Source: Centrapalus pauciflorus (Eukaryota > Streptophyta > Magnoliopsida > Asterales > Asteraceae). Taken from it: a stretch of DNA of 64,000 nt. The translations under genes and the position numbers were made by a program. This document shows positions 22,497 through 34,222 of the stretch, in pieces. Location: NCBI GenBank assembly GCA_020465985.1, contig JAANYP010004457.1, forward strand, positions 1 through 64,000, read 5' to 3'. Within the stretch, counting starts at the first letter, position 1. Every line of letters starts with the position of its first letter. The notes beneath the pieces are model-generated. The model was not told the DNA's origin. It did no database searches and was given only the letters and a program-made list of their open reading frames with translations.

Positions 22497-24936
22497 TTAC
22501 AACTGTGCAAGTTTCTGATTGACTGCCTTCAAAAATTCTTTCTTCAGATCTTCTCTATCACAATATATTCTCACTGATCTCATCTGAAGTAACAAAGCCT
22601 TTGGAAGATCATAAAATTCAAAATTGAAGTACATACCGGATCCATTTGCAAATTTGAGTCTGTAAGTCTTTCATTTGACAGACAGATCAACTTGTGCAAT
22701 CTTCATCTCCTTGGCATCTTCTATATCTTTCCTTATAGACTCATGATCAAAAATGCTCTTCAGATCTTTGATGGCTTGCTTTTCTTGTGGAAGAGAGGAT
22801 CTAGCTTGTGTTACAGACCCAACATGATGCATTCTTGTGAGCTCATCTCTGGTCATCCCTTGGACTATATGCATTAAGCTTTTATACTCTTCCTCAGGAC
22901 CAGATTCCCTTCTTACTATAAATTGATATCTTAAGTCAATGTTGTCCATTGTCTTAGCATACCAGTAATTAATAAGGGGTTTTGTGAAGTCATGCTTGTC
23001 TAAGGATTTCTCCATTTCCATCACTTTCTGCAGCTGATGCTCAAACAGCACCCTTTTAACCTGATCAAGCTTTGCCTGTGAAATTGTATCTGATTGGGAA
23101 ATAGAAGCAGCAGCTTGACCAGAAGGAGCAGTATCACTCACACCAGCTTGATCCTTGCTTATATCAGCTTTCACTGGTTCTTGTTGACTTTGGACTTCTT
23201 GGGAGACTTTGGCTACCTTTCGTTTTTCCACATCTTTATCATGGATGCCTTGTAGCCTCTCTGTGCTCATGGACTGAGCCATCTTCTTTGGAATACCAGC
23301 TGAAAAGGCAAAATTGATCAAGAATCTACTATGCTCAGCCTTTGAATGCCCTGTTGGCATTTTCCTCTTTTTCTCATTCTGCTTGACCACAAACCCTCTT
23401 AGGTAATCACCTAAGGTTTCATCATCTTGCATTGGAACCTGGGTTTGCTGGTCTAAAACCTGATCTTGTTCTTCTGCAATTTTTCTGGCAATTTCAGCAT
23501 CATAGGCAATTTGGGCTTCTCTAGAAGAAAATTTGTGCTTTGGAGACTCAATGAGAATACCCTTCCCCTTATCCTTGGTTGCAGAAGATGTAGCTTGGAC
23601 TGTACTGATGGGAGCCTGAATTCCTTATCTGATAATAACTCCAGTTGTTCTTGTAGGAGCAACTTGAGTTTCTAGGCTAACAGCTTGAGAAGCTGTTGGG
23701 ACTGCTAGCCTAGAATCTTGGACTGTTGGAGCTGCTTGGACTGATTGAGGGATCTCCTGATTCTCCCCCTTTTTGGAAGCATTGGTTTGGTCAGGAGGAC
23801 CTACAACCTTTGCCAATTGGGTTCGAATCAGTTGCTCTAGTTTAATGATCTTATTTCCACAGAGGGTGAACCCTTTATGGAGATAATCCATTCTTTGGTT
23901 TTGAGCAGCTTCTTTCTGTCTGAGTGCAATAATTTGTGCCCCCTGTGCAGCAATGATGGACTGATGGTATTCCAACATTGCTACAACAGGTTGCAGCTTA
24001 GGATCCGTCAATAGCATAAGTTGCAGACTAGCCTCAAGATCAGCAAACGAATGTGGTGCTTGTGATCTATCACTGGCATGAACACCAGAAGTAGAAACCT
24101 CTGGGCCCCTCTGTTCTTGGTACTGGGGACTTCCAGATGGTGCTTGCACACCTTCTGTTGCCATGGGTGTGGTCTTGTGGATGTTGACCCTGGCCTGTGC
24201 CTCTTGTGCAGATGCAATAGTAGTGTCAGCCACAGAACCCATATGTACAGTCTCTGTTGAGATGTCCACCTCCAGATTGAGGTTGGGAGTGTCCTCAATG
24301 GGTGCCCTTTGGGTATTCTGTGCAGAAGTGTCCTCCTGCACAGGGTTATCTGGCTCTTGTAAAAGGGCTGAGGAGGAAGGAGCTCCTGGTCCTCTTTTCC
24401 TTTTGTATAATATGATTGGGGATGTGGGCTTAACAATCGAAACAGAAGGCATTTGAGTATCATGAAGAGTGGGTTGGGGTCCTGGCGGTGAAGCAGTAAT
24501 GTTAGGCTGAGCCTGCTCAGGACCCTCTCCTCTGTTTCTTGGAATGATGTCCAACATTGCAGAAGGCAATGGGACATCAACAGTCAAAACATTGGCACTT
24601 GTTTTTAGAAGTCGTTTTATTGATGGTAAAGAGTGCCTATGGGAAACATGAATCCTTTTATATATATTGAAATTACTGCAAGTTTTTGCAATAATTTCAG
24701 CCAAAAATCTAGGATATATCAAAAATTTCCCATGTTTTAGGGCATGATGCCTTAGCATACCCTGAAAAATCATATGAGAAAAATTGAACTGTTGGCCCGT
24801 TGATAGACACACTAAGGCAGTGGCTATATTTGATGAAAATTCTGACCAACCAGTTCTTTTTGGGCTTATACATTGCTGAATAATATGTACAAGATACTTC
24901 TACTTAGGGGCAAAATTTGTTTTAAAGAAAGTAAAA
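22497..24936 (-). pseudogene. SIRE-B aORF fragment
   Basis: Near-identical to the SIRE-A aORF but missing its N-terminal portion, which is cut at 24936. It lacks the SIRE-A double stop and frameshift, so the N-terminal domain and proline-rich middle read continuously from 24812 to 23625. It has its own lesions: a TAA near 23625 and a TGA near 22671. Each copy was thus disabled independently. Function unknown, as for SIRE-A. Confidence 0.85.
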
Positions 24937-24950
24937 GATCCATATGAATC

Positions 24951-25257
24951 ATAATGCTTTCTGATTTGTTTCCTTGAAGGACTCTAACTTCTCTGATAGT
25001 AGATATGCTGGAATCTTCGTGTAAATATCTCTTCCTGAATATCAGCACTTTCTGTTTATGAAGCTGTTGAGCAGCTTGAATCACTTAGCAGCTTGAACAG
25101 AGCAGCTTGAGTAAATTTACTTTGGCAGCTTGAACTTTTGTACTAGCAGCTCGAACTTCTTCAACTAACAGCATGAACTTTGTATTTACATAGAAAATCT
25201 ACTAACAGTCTGAGAAATCTATCTAACAGTTTGAACTACTTAGAATATTTCCCAACA
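24951..25257 (-). repeat. Truncated SIRE LTR (U3 part)
   Basis: 307 bases matching the TGTTGGGAAA-proximal half of the SIRE-A LTR, including the CAGCTTGAA-type cluster. It stops inside the LTR at TAATGCTTTCTG, close to the TATA region, where the filler joins it to the aORF. Confidence 0.88.
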
Positions 25258-25314
25258 ATCTCCCCATAACTTAAATTCTTTACATAAGACTTTAAGTTCT
25301 TTACAGTTTGAACT

Positions 25315-26031
25315 ACATATGAATGGGTTTCGGTAGGGGTAATACCGAAACCTTAAGGTTTCGATATCCTTAACAACACACAGAACACACGTTTTTCAAT
25401 TCTTAAAATCATATTTGTTGCTTGAATCAAAACCCAAAATTTTGTACATAACTTCTATATCACTAGATTTGCACAAACCCACAAGAATTTTTAACATGCA
25501 TCACCATCTTGAATCCTAAAATCTTTGGTTTGGTTTTTCATTGATACCGGACATAAACTCTTAAATTCATCAATTTAAAGGATTTTTACCTTAAATCGTT
25601 TGTTGTTGTAGTAATAGCTCCTTCAAAACAACTTGAATCCAGATTTTTGGCTTTTGATTCCAACTTTTGATGTTTTATGGAGTGTTGAAGATGAGAGAAC
25701 CGTGGGTTCTTTCTTTTAGAGAGAGAGAGAGCAGAGAGTAGTTTTGTGATGAAGAGGTGATAATGAAAAACTTTTTTTTTCCCAATTTCAGCCTTTGGCA
25801 CAAATAGCCCCTGAGCTTATCTAATTTTATTAAATAAAGATTTCTATCTTTATTTTATCCTCACAAACACTTATAATTAATTATATGTAATTAACAAATG
25901 AAATTCTAAATTTCTTAATAGAGCAACCAACTTTTATAATTAATCCAAATGCAATCCAACTTATTTATATTAGATTACAAATTTAAACTACTAAACCTCA
26001 AATACAATAATTTAAATAATAGGATGTTACA
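25315..26031 (-). repeat. Gy2 3' LTR, truncated
   Basis: 717 bases aligned with 31384-32112, ending AGGATGTTACA. The missing part held most of the motif array and the microsatellite. A GA-rich tract lies at 25720-25735. The next bases into the element (CGAGGACGAAGTTTGAG on the minus strand) are the usual end of gypsy pol. Confidence 0.9.
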
Positions 26032-28300
26032 GCATGGGCTCCATCACGCTCAAACTTCGTCCTCGAAATTACTTGGATTCAAACAGTTGATGATATTTTA
26101 TTAACATATTTACCTTAGTTTCCCAAGTGTGGTTTGCTCCTTGGTGCTACTTTCATCGTATAAGAACCATTTTAATATCTTTGATCCTTAACTTTTTGAT
26201 CTTAGTATTTAAAACACATTCCTGCTTCTCAACGTATTCTAACTTCTCATTAACCTCTAGTTCGGTACAATCAGCCCAACCTTCATTTCCAGTTGTGAAG
26301 GACTTCCTAGAGTTTCCCACATGAATCACCAAATGTTATTTCAATATTTCCTTAGAAAATTCCAAATGACACAATTGATTCCCAACTTTTCTGTTATTCT
26401 AAATGAGCCAACACACCTTAGTGTCAGCTTGCCTCATTTACAAAATGAGTAACACCCCTCATCGATGATACTTTCCAATATATCCAATCGTTTATCTCAA
26501 AACTGTTCGGTTAATATCTCCTATCATAATAACACTTCTGTGATAACACATGCTCATCCATCAGAGTTCCCTCAATTTATTTTCAACATGTAGGGGTTCT
26601 ATATTTCCATTAAAGCAATTGATCTTTTCAGTTGATACTTAAATCCAGGATACATAATCTCATCATATATTCCAATATGGAAATAGTTCATTCATTCTGA
26701 TCATCTATCGTTTGTCGGTAAGATGTACTCGTAGCCATATGTGTGCCTAATCTCACTTGTAAAGCAAACCAAGAGTTGAAAATGAAATGACTCTTCTAAT
26801 CAAACATAATCGATTCTAGAATACCATAAAGAGTAATAACCTTACTCACGCAAATCTGTGCAAGTCTTTCCAGCAATGACTTTCTTGAGTTGGTATAAAA
26901 CATACCCAATTAATCAGCCTGTCTACAATTTGCCGATCGTAGAAAATTTCTTATTTCTGTAGTATTGCGAGACGGCTTTCAATTTTCAAATGCTCCACTT
27001 TAGCGGAATCCTCCGAAATCTCATCTCCAGAAATCACATACTACAAAATTTAATCTGTTGTAATCAAAACTCACAATTTGACATATTCAGCTTTAGACTT
27101 ATACCAAAATATCATCGATAATTACAATCACCGATTCCTCCAACATTGGTCTTCAAATCCCTATTCATAATGTCCATAAAACAGCTGGGGAGTTGGTTAT
27201 CCCAAATGGCATAACCAAATACTCGTAGTGCTCATAACTAGTCCTGAAATTTGTTTTAAGTATGTCCTCTTTTCGGATTTTCAACTAGTGATGCTCCGAA
27301 CATAAATCAATCTTTGAATAATAACAAACCCCATGCAGCTGATCGAATAATTATCAATTCCCGACAGCGGATACTTATTCGTTATAATCAATTTGTTCAA
27401 ATCACGTTAATCTATGCACATTCTCATTGTGATATCTTTTGTTTCATAAACAATATCGGGCTCCCCATGGCAAAGAACTCATTCTAACGAAGCCCTTATC
27501 CGACAACTCCTAAAGTTGCTTCATCATCTCTTACATTTCGGTAGGTGCAAGACGGTACGAAGAACAAGCTATTGGAGAAGCTCCAGGGATCAAGTCAATA
27601 CAGAATTCCACTTGTCTTTCAGGTGGCACACCAGACAAGTCTTCCAGAAACAAATCTGAGAATTTTGGGACAACAGGCGCATCGGCCACAGTTTTCTCTT
27701 CAGTCTTGGCATCAATAACATATGCCAAACAAGACTCACAGCCCTAAGCAATCAGCTTTCGGGCCCTAGCAATCATCAATAGACATTGATCCACACTTCT
27801 CCTTTCCCCATATATACAGATCTTCTCATCCTTCCGGTGTAACTGTCTTTATCATTTTCTTTATTGTAACTACATGGATCCCATTCTCGATCAACCAATT
27901 CATTCGAACTATTATATCAAAATCACCAAACTCTATTGAAATCAAGTGAAAATTGAAGACTACCTCTTCAATCACTAGTGTACAATCATGATACACACGA
28001 TCTACTTTAACTAATGTGTTACTTAGCAATTTCAACCTCAATCACAATGGACAACTTAGACCAAAGCATTAACATTTGTTGAGCAAAAGTAGTAGATACA
28101 AATAATCAGTCGGTACCAAAATCAAACACAACTCATGACCACCTCCGGGTCTTCCTTAATAAAATTTGATGCTATTTGCTTTATGATACCGAAATGGTCT
28201 CTTTGAATCCAACTACATCAAAATTCTCATGAACATTTCGTATCCTGTTGTTCTTAACCACAACCTTTTTAAGCTTCAAAATAACAACACAATTTATCAT
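26032..28300 (-). pseudogene. pol: Gy2 pol remnants (protease, RT)
   Basis: Heavily mutated. Recognisable pieces by comparison with Gy1: protease C-terminus (28041-27826, VYHDCTLVIEEVVFNFHLI; the VGMDWL motif reads VRMNWL, so the Asp is lost), the protease-RT junction (27728-27531, LSGVPPERQVEFCIDLIPGA, YRLAPTEM), and RT traces from about 27500 to 26950. RNase H and integrase are not recognisable before 26032, where the sequence ends with the typical post-integrase segment. It cannot encode enzymes. Confidence 0.75.
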
Positions 28301-28584
28301 ATAGCTTCCCTTAATAAAATTTGATGCTATTTGCTTTATGATAACCATGACTAATTTCTATCAATCCTTCAAACATATCATATATGATACTAATACAATT
28401 AGTTCCAGTTCTTTAACCCATTATGGTCAAACTTAAAATTTAATGAAATATTACATATAGAATCTTTAAAGTACTCTTCTAATTCCATATTTTAAGGTAC
28501 AAAAGTTATAACAATAGTCTCAGAGATCTCGTCTCCTTTGTTGAACTTTTCATTCATAGTTTTATCATGTAATGTTAGTACATG

Positions 28585-29367
28585 CTAATTCTTTGGTCGA
28601 AATCTACAAGTTCTACTAAAATGACCCACTTTTCCATAATTATAACAAGCATCGGCCTTCCTTGGACATTTGTCATCCTTATGTCCAAATTGGTTACAAT
28701 GTCGACATCTTTTACATCTATTACGTTTATTTGTCCTTGATATCAAATAGGGTCCATTTTGTCCATATCCTCCAGAATTTGAGATCTTTCCAATAGCTCT
28801 TTCTTCATGATCAACATAAGGCACAATATCAGGCTCACCATATTGCCTACAAAACAACAACTCGAATTGTTCCCAACTAAATGAAGTAATCAACTCTGAT
28901 CCTAATTCTTTTTCCCAACAGTTCCACCATTTCTTGGCTCGTCCAATCAATTGATCCTTAGCCAAATATACCTTGTACTCATCCTTACAATTCATCTCCG
29001 TAAAAATCTGTTCCATAATTGTAATCCATATTTCTGATTTCTCAATTCTCAAAGATCCAGAAAATGTTGGTGGTTGCCAGTCCTTGAATGATCTAATTAC
29101 ATATTTCATGTAATTCTCATCAATTCCGGTTTCATAATCAATCTTTTCCTTGCCCTTGTCTTTACGTTTCGCTTTATTTCTAAGGTTTATGTCATCCACA
29201 ACATAATTTCTTTCATATTCCATCTATTCTTTTCTCTTGTCTTCCTTTCTTTTAGCTTTGGCCTCATCTCAAGCCTGAAATTGATCTTGAATCATTCTAT
29301 TTTGTTTTGCTATCATTGATAGCATCATTTCCCTCATTTCGCGTGGTGTCGTTCCTCCTCCAGACAT
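28585..29367 (-). pseudogene. gag: Gy2 gag
   Basis: The natural start is the ATG at 29367 (MSGGGTTPRE). Stops at about 29270 and 29226 break the N-terminus; a clean frame then runs 29223-28585 with Lys-rich sequence, the gag core (WQPPTFSG, KKWWNCWEKEL, SWEQFELLFCRQYGEP) and two zinc fingers. The first, CRHCNQFGHKDDKC, is intact; in the second, CYNYGKVGHFSRTC, the second Cys is Tyr, so it should not bind zinc. It is the longest surviving frame of Gy2. Confidence 0.85.
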
Positions 29368-29565
29368 ATTCAGAAAATTTAAACATGTAAATCATTTAGT
29401 GATCCCATCACATGGTTAACTACAACGCATGTTGTCTCGTATGAAAGTCACTTTCCTATAAGCACTAGATCATATCCTATCTTAGTTCAGATCATTACTT
29501 AACATCACTACATATCATTACCTAATGTTTGAGACCAAGACCTCACAGACACTTGAATCTCAAAC

Positions 29566-29580
29566 TACTGCTATGATACT
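29566..29580 (-). promoter_or_regulatory. Gy2 primer binding site, diverged
   Basis: Minus-strand AGTATCATAGCAGTA resembles the tRNA-Met site of Gy1 with several changes. It lies six bases from the LTR border at 29587. Confidence 0.65.
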
Positions 29581-30847
29581 ATTCGCTGTGACACCCTTGC
29601 CACAATAAACACCATTACAATAAACCCAGTATTAATCACCAATCACTTGATTACATAATGATCTAAATGCTTAATAAGATTGCGGAAGCATTTAAAATAC
29701 ATAGTTAAACTACAATTGTCAACACCCTACGGTGCTACAAGGATCCAATCTAATTCTACATACTCAACAAAATATTACAACCTCCCAGATATTACAACAA
29801 ATATCTCATGCTTTCAGTTACCGAAAGAGTAGTAGAGGATCTTCTAGGACTTCAAAAGTGTGACCTAACTAGAAGGTCCAGCAGCGGATTTACATGTTCC
29901 TTAAAAATATCAACAACTGAGGGGTAAGCAAAGCTTAGTGAGTACAGAGATTTACACATTCTACAAGTCTTTATTATGCCCCCAAGAGTAACGCCGAAAA
30001 CACATGTCGTATACTCTTTACGTACACAAAGTACGGAACCCGAGCCGCAGCCCCTTCGAGACAACGCTCGGTCATAAAGAAAACCAACCATCTGAGGCGA
30101 ACATAACATCGGGGATGACATACTGCCTACCAGAACCTCAGAGGGATCAGCTCCGGGTCATATAGCGCAGTAACATCGGAATACAGATGTGACCCGCAAG
30201 TCCATCAATAAGATGCACAATGAAGAAACGAACATGCAACAAACAAGAATGTGCATCAACATATACGCAAGTTAGTAGAGTGCCAAACGAAATGAAACAA
30301 CATGTCTCAGCAGGCAACAACAAACATAAACAAATGCAGACATGTGAAATCATAGGTACTCACTGTGGGTGCGTTAATTAACTTCAATTTATTTTATTTC
30401 TCCTCGGGCTTTCAACCGGATTCACAAAGTACCCCACTGTGGGTTAAACGACACCACAAGGGACCTATTACATTTTCTTAAGGAAAAACTATCATACATA
30501 TGTTCATTATCAAATGAGCATCAAGTTTGTACAATTAAAGTGTTAAAATATTCGGAACCGACATCTGACACTCACGTTTAAATCATCTTACTTGATGATT
30601 TTATTATTCCCAATTAACCCTTCATTATATACCATCAATCTCTTATTTAATAATAAGTCTCATCAAGTTCCACAAGTTATCGTGTTAACCCGTCAGAATT
30701 GTTATCTGAAATTTATACTTTAATCTCCAATATTTGAGATTGTCATTATAACCCGTAATCCTCATTATATATCTTGATTAAAGAAGATCCGATTGGTTCT
30801 ATTTTATTATCACAACACGAACACAACCGAGGTGCCTATAAATAAAT

Positions 30848-30933
<86 letters not shown>
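30848..30933. repeat. (CA)n(TA)n microsatellite in Gy2 LTR
   Basis: About 24 bases of CA followed by about 60 bases of TA, immediately beside the TTCGGTA array. Confidence 0.97.
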
Positions 30934-30936
<3 letters not shown>

Positions 30937-30963
30937 ATGTTTCTGTTTTTGAAAAGAATGGAA

Positions 30964-31437
30964 TACTGAAACCTTTAAGGTTTCGGTACCACACGATAAA
31001 TGGTTTCGGTAGTATGTAGTTTCTCTAAAGTGTGTGGGTCTAGGTACATATGGAGTTTCGGTATTATGTACTGAAACCTTAAGTTTGTCTCAGCATCAAG
31101 GTTTCACTATGATGGGTTTCAGTATTCTTTAGTTTCGGTACATATAGTTTAGGTACATATATAGTTTCAGTATCAAGGTTTCACCAATAAAAGTTTCACT
31201 AAATAAAGTTTCACCAACAAAAGTTTCACTAACAAAAGTTTCACCAATAAAAGTTTCACTAATAAAATGTTTCACTAAATAAAGTTTCACCAACAACAGT
31301 TTCACCAATAAAAGTTTCACTAATAAAAGGTTTCACTTAATAAAGTTTCACCAATAAAAGTTTCAGTAATAAAAGGTTTCACTACATATGAATGGGTTTT
31401 GGTAGGGGTAATACCGAAACCTTAAGGTTTCGGTATC
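30964..31437 (-). promoter_or_regulatory. TTCGGTA motif array and GTTTCAC minisatellite
   Basis: TTCGGTA-type motifs at 30981, 31004, 31057, 31134, 31410 and 31428, several degenerate. Between them (31165-31385) is a tandem repeat of about 17 bases, GTTTCACYAATAAAA with variants, roughly a dozen copies. Its GTTTCAC core could be a decayed GTTTCGG, so the minisatellite may have grown from the motif array. Confidence 0.75.
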
Positions 31438-32112
31438 CTTAACAACACACAGAACACACATTTTTTAATTCTTAAAATCATATTTGTTTCTTGAATCAAA
31501 ACCCAAAATTTTGTACATAACTTCTATATCACTAGATTTGCACAAACCCACAAGAATTTTTAACATGCATCATCATCTTGAATCCTAAAATCTTTGGTTC
31601 GGGTTTTCATTGATACCGGACATAAACTCTTAAATTCATCAATTTAAAGGATTTTTACCTTAAATTGTTTGTTGTAGTAGTAATAGCTCCTTCAAAACAA
31701 CTTGAATCCAGATTTTTGGCTTTTGATTCCAACTTTTGATGTTTTATGGAGTGTTGAAGATGAGATAACTCTGGGTTCTTTCTTTTAGAGAGAGAGAGAG
31801 AGAGTAGAGAGTAGTTTTGTGATGAAGAGGTGATAATGAAAGACTTATTGTCTTTTTATTTCCCAATTTCAGCCTTTGGCACAAATAGCCTCTGAGCTTA
31901 TCTAATTTTATTAATTAAAGATTTCTATCTTTATTTTATCCTCACAAACACTTATAATTAATTATATGTAATTAATAAATGAAATTCTAAATTTCTTAAT
32001 AAAGCAACCAACTTTTATAATTAATCCAAATGCAATCCAACTTAATTATATTAAATTACAAATTTAAACTATTAAACCTCAAATACAATAATTTAAATAT
32101 TAGGATGTTACA

Positions 32113-33850
32113 ATGGGTAAGGGTGTTGCAACTCAGGAGTTGCCATCAGGTACCCCATCAGTCCAACAATCATCAGTCCAAGAGCAGATCACAGCCCTTT
32201 CTGATCAGACTGAAAGCCAAAAAAGGCTAGTTTTTCAAGTCCAAGATCAAATGAACAACAGAATGGACTGGCTCGAATCCGCAATGATTGATCTGCAATC
32301 GACATTGCAGACCTCAGGCTGAATCCACAAAACACAAACATGATGATCATGAGGACCTAGTCATCCGGAGGGGGAGAAACGCCCCAAGATTCAGTTTGAG
32401 GGAGAAATGCAAAATGTAGGGGGAACAGTTGCTGAACAAAGTGGGGAGTGAGGTTCAGGGGCTCCAGGTGGTCCAACAGAAGAATATCTAGCATTGGCTA
32501 TGGTAGTGTTCGAGCCACCATCAGACAAATTTGAGATCATATTAGTGTCTGACTCAGATTCTCTAATTGATCAAGACTATTCGTTAACAACACCCAAGCC
32601 AGAGCCAGAATCGCCACAAAAGATTTTATCATCATTTGACTTCTTGAACTCTCCCACCCATGTGCCTCAAGAAGAAATCATGTCAACCATAAAAGCTCCC
32701 ACCCCTACTCCAATAAATATCCCTTAAGTCCAAACCACCCCAGAAGTCCAATCTCCAGCCGCTCAACTGGCCGAGTCATCAGGCCCAAGGACCGTAGACT
32801 GAATTCAAACGGGGCCTGATGTAATTCCTGTGCATGATAGAAACGACCTGGAGTGGGTAAACTGGTTCTAAAAAGGAAAGATTCACTCCCTCTCAGCAGA
32901 AGAAAAAGATGCCTTAAAACTTGACCATCGGGGTCAAGTTGAGTACCGCCAGCCGAAATAGAGGAACCTCCAGTACAAGGGTTGAAAGATTTTTTGATGA
33001 ACCTTACTGCGGACGATTTTCAACAACCCTTTCTCGAGGAAAGATTCAAAATGGTCTTCTGAAAGAAGCCTGGCTCGTACAGTATACGCTCATTGATGGT
33101 TCCCAGTGATGCGTCCAGAGCTGAACAAGCTGAATACAATCAAATGATGCTGAGAGAAAAGAGACCAAAATTAGAGTATTGGTCTAAGTCCAAGATTATT
33201 AAGGTAACTTCCATCAATCTATATAAGTGGGCTTGTCTGTTCACTCCTGAATTCGATATCATAAGAGAAGACGGGTCATCGCAGCAAATCTATGAGTGAC
33301 CTTGACTTTGTGAACATTGATGATGTTGAGACAATTCATAATAAGCTGAAAAACAGAATTAAAGGGCGATTAAGTCACTTCATTGCTCTTGCGGCACTAA
33401 CCAGAAGCATGAATCGTCGATCAATCATCATGTGCTTAAAAGACTTCCAAATTGTCATTGAGAGTTTTATGGTCAAGGTGGGTTTTAAGGCTCCTGAACA
33501 AGATATTTTTGCCCTTGATCATCATCCAATATACAAAGTTCTCATGGGAGGTCTGCAAGGAGTTATTTTTCTGAATAAAAATGGTCACAAACGGTTCATG
33601 CGCTTTGAGGATCTACCACGTTACTCGGATGGCACACTTCGTTTGGTGAGAGCCGAGCTTAATAAGAGACTACAAGAAGACGATGCTCAACCAATTTCAG
33701 AGCTTAAAAAGAGGCCTAAATAGATTCAAAACCTCCTCAGCGCAGTTGAACTCATAAATGACAGGCTGCACATCAGGCAAGTGACTTGAAGATTCGACGT
33801 CATCCTTGGTCTTCGTGAAAATGCAGAGCATGCCTGTTACCCTCCTCAAT
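32113..33850 (+). pseudogene. SIRE-C aORF, C-terminal part
   Basis: Read on the plus strand in pieces: a coiled-coil start (VQDQMNNRMDWLESAMIDL, to 32322), an acidic Ser/Pro-rich part (32494-32727), and a C-terminal domain from 33093 (YWSKSKIIKVTSINLYKW, then RSIIMCLKDFQIVIESF, VIFLNKNGHKRFMR, YSDGTLRLVRAEL) ending at TAG 33721. The line GVIFLNKN..RFMR with SDGTL is a pattern I associate with the aORF C-terminus of Asteraceae SIRE elements. Several stops and frameshifts separate the pieces. The function is unknown. Confidence 0.75.
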
Positions 33851-33855
33851 GATCG

Positions 33856-34222
33856 AAAAGGGAGAGATTGTTAGATTATAAATTTCGATCATGTGGAGTT
33901 TTAATTTGTAATAGTTAGTTTAATATATTTCCATGTAATTTATTTCCAAGTGTTTAATTTCCTTTATAATTTATTTATTGCATTTAGAAATTGAGAGGGG
34001 TATAGAATGTAAAACCCTCAGAGTTGTTTTAATATTTAAGGGAAACCCTAGGGTTTCCCACAAGTTTTGTCTTACTTACTTTAGCAAGATACGGCCACCG
34101 TTTTTCTTCTTTCTTTTCTCTCTCGATATTCAAACTTTAATTGAGTGTATTCACTCTTATTGTTGATTATCGTGATTGTTATTATTGGGAGTGCTGATAT
34201 TATCAACTGGGACGATTCTACA
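33856..34222 (+). repeat. SIRE-C polypurine tract and 3' LTR
   Basis: AAAAGGGAGAGAT (33856-33868) is followed by the LTR start TGTTAGATTATAAATTTCG at 33869. The end is placed at GATTCTACA (34222), which gives TGT...ACA ends; it is approximate. A CT-rich stretch and AAACCCTAGGG lie in the R/U5 part. Confidence 0.75.

Larger units (their letters stand above)
22393..25314 (-). mobile_element. SIRE-B, partial copy lacking gag and pol
   Basis: In element order: a 43-base piece of polypurine-tract region (25300-25258), the first half of an LTR (25257-24951), a filler of about 14 bases, four fifths of an aORF (24936-22497), polypurine tract and the shared LTR2. Gag, pol and the spacer are absent. 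The filler (24937-24951) matches integrase-coding sequence of SIRE-A near 18360-18375. A second short junction piece (25301-25314) matches LTR sequence found at 25226. The right side then joins the Gy2 LTR directly. Confidence 0.85.
25315..32112 (-). mobile_element. Ty3/gypsy element Gy2, degenerate interior
   Basis: Minus-strand relative of Gy1: LTR (29587-32112), primer site, broken gag, protease and RT remnants, and a truncated 3' LTR (25315-26031). Over the shared 480 or so bases I count only about a dozen to fifteen LTR differences, while the interior is full of stops and frameshifts. It entered the aORF of SIRE-C (junction 32112/32113). Its left LTR was cut by the SIRE-B junction. Confidence 0.88.
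29587..32112 (-). repeat. Gy2 5' LTR
   Basis: 2,526 bp with plus-strand borders TGTGACACCC and GGATGTTACA. It shares with the Gy1 LTR the order: leader-like region with GAAGGTCCAGC and CTTAGTGAGTA, microsatellite, TTCGGTA array, AT-rich end. Unique to this LTR is a short tandem repeat at 31165-31385. Confidence 0.88.
32113..34222 (+). mobile_element. SIRE-type copia element SIRE-C, 3' end only
   Basis: Plus-strand remnant: the C-terminal part of an aORF, a polypurine tract (33856-33868) and a 354-bp LTR. The 5' portion is missing because Gy2 joins at 32113. Its aORF has the same general layout as in SIRE-A and SIRE-D but a distinct sequence. Confidence 0.8.

Noticed and set aside
31165..31385. 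Regular short repeats that could suggest CRISPR
   Set aside because: No unique spacers of constant length, plant LTR context; it is a minisatellite.
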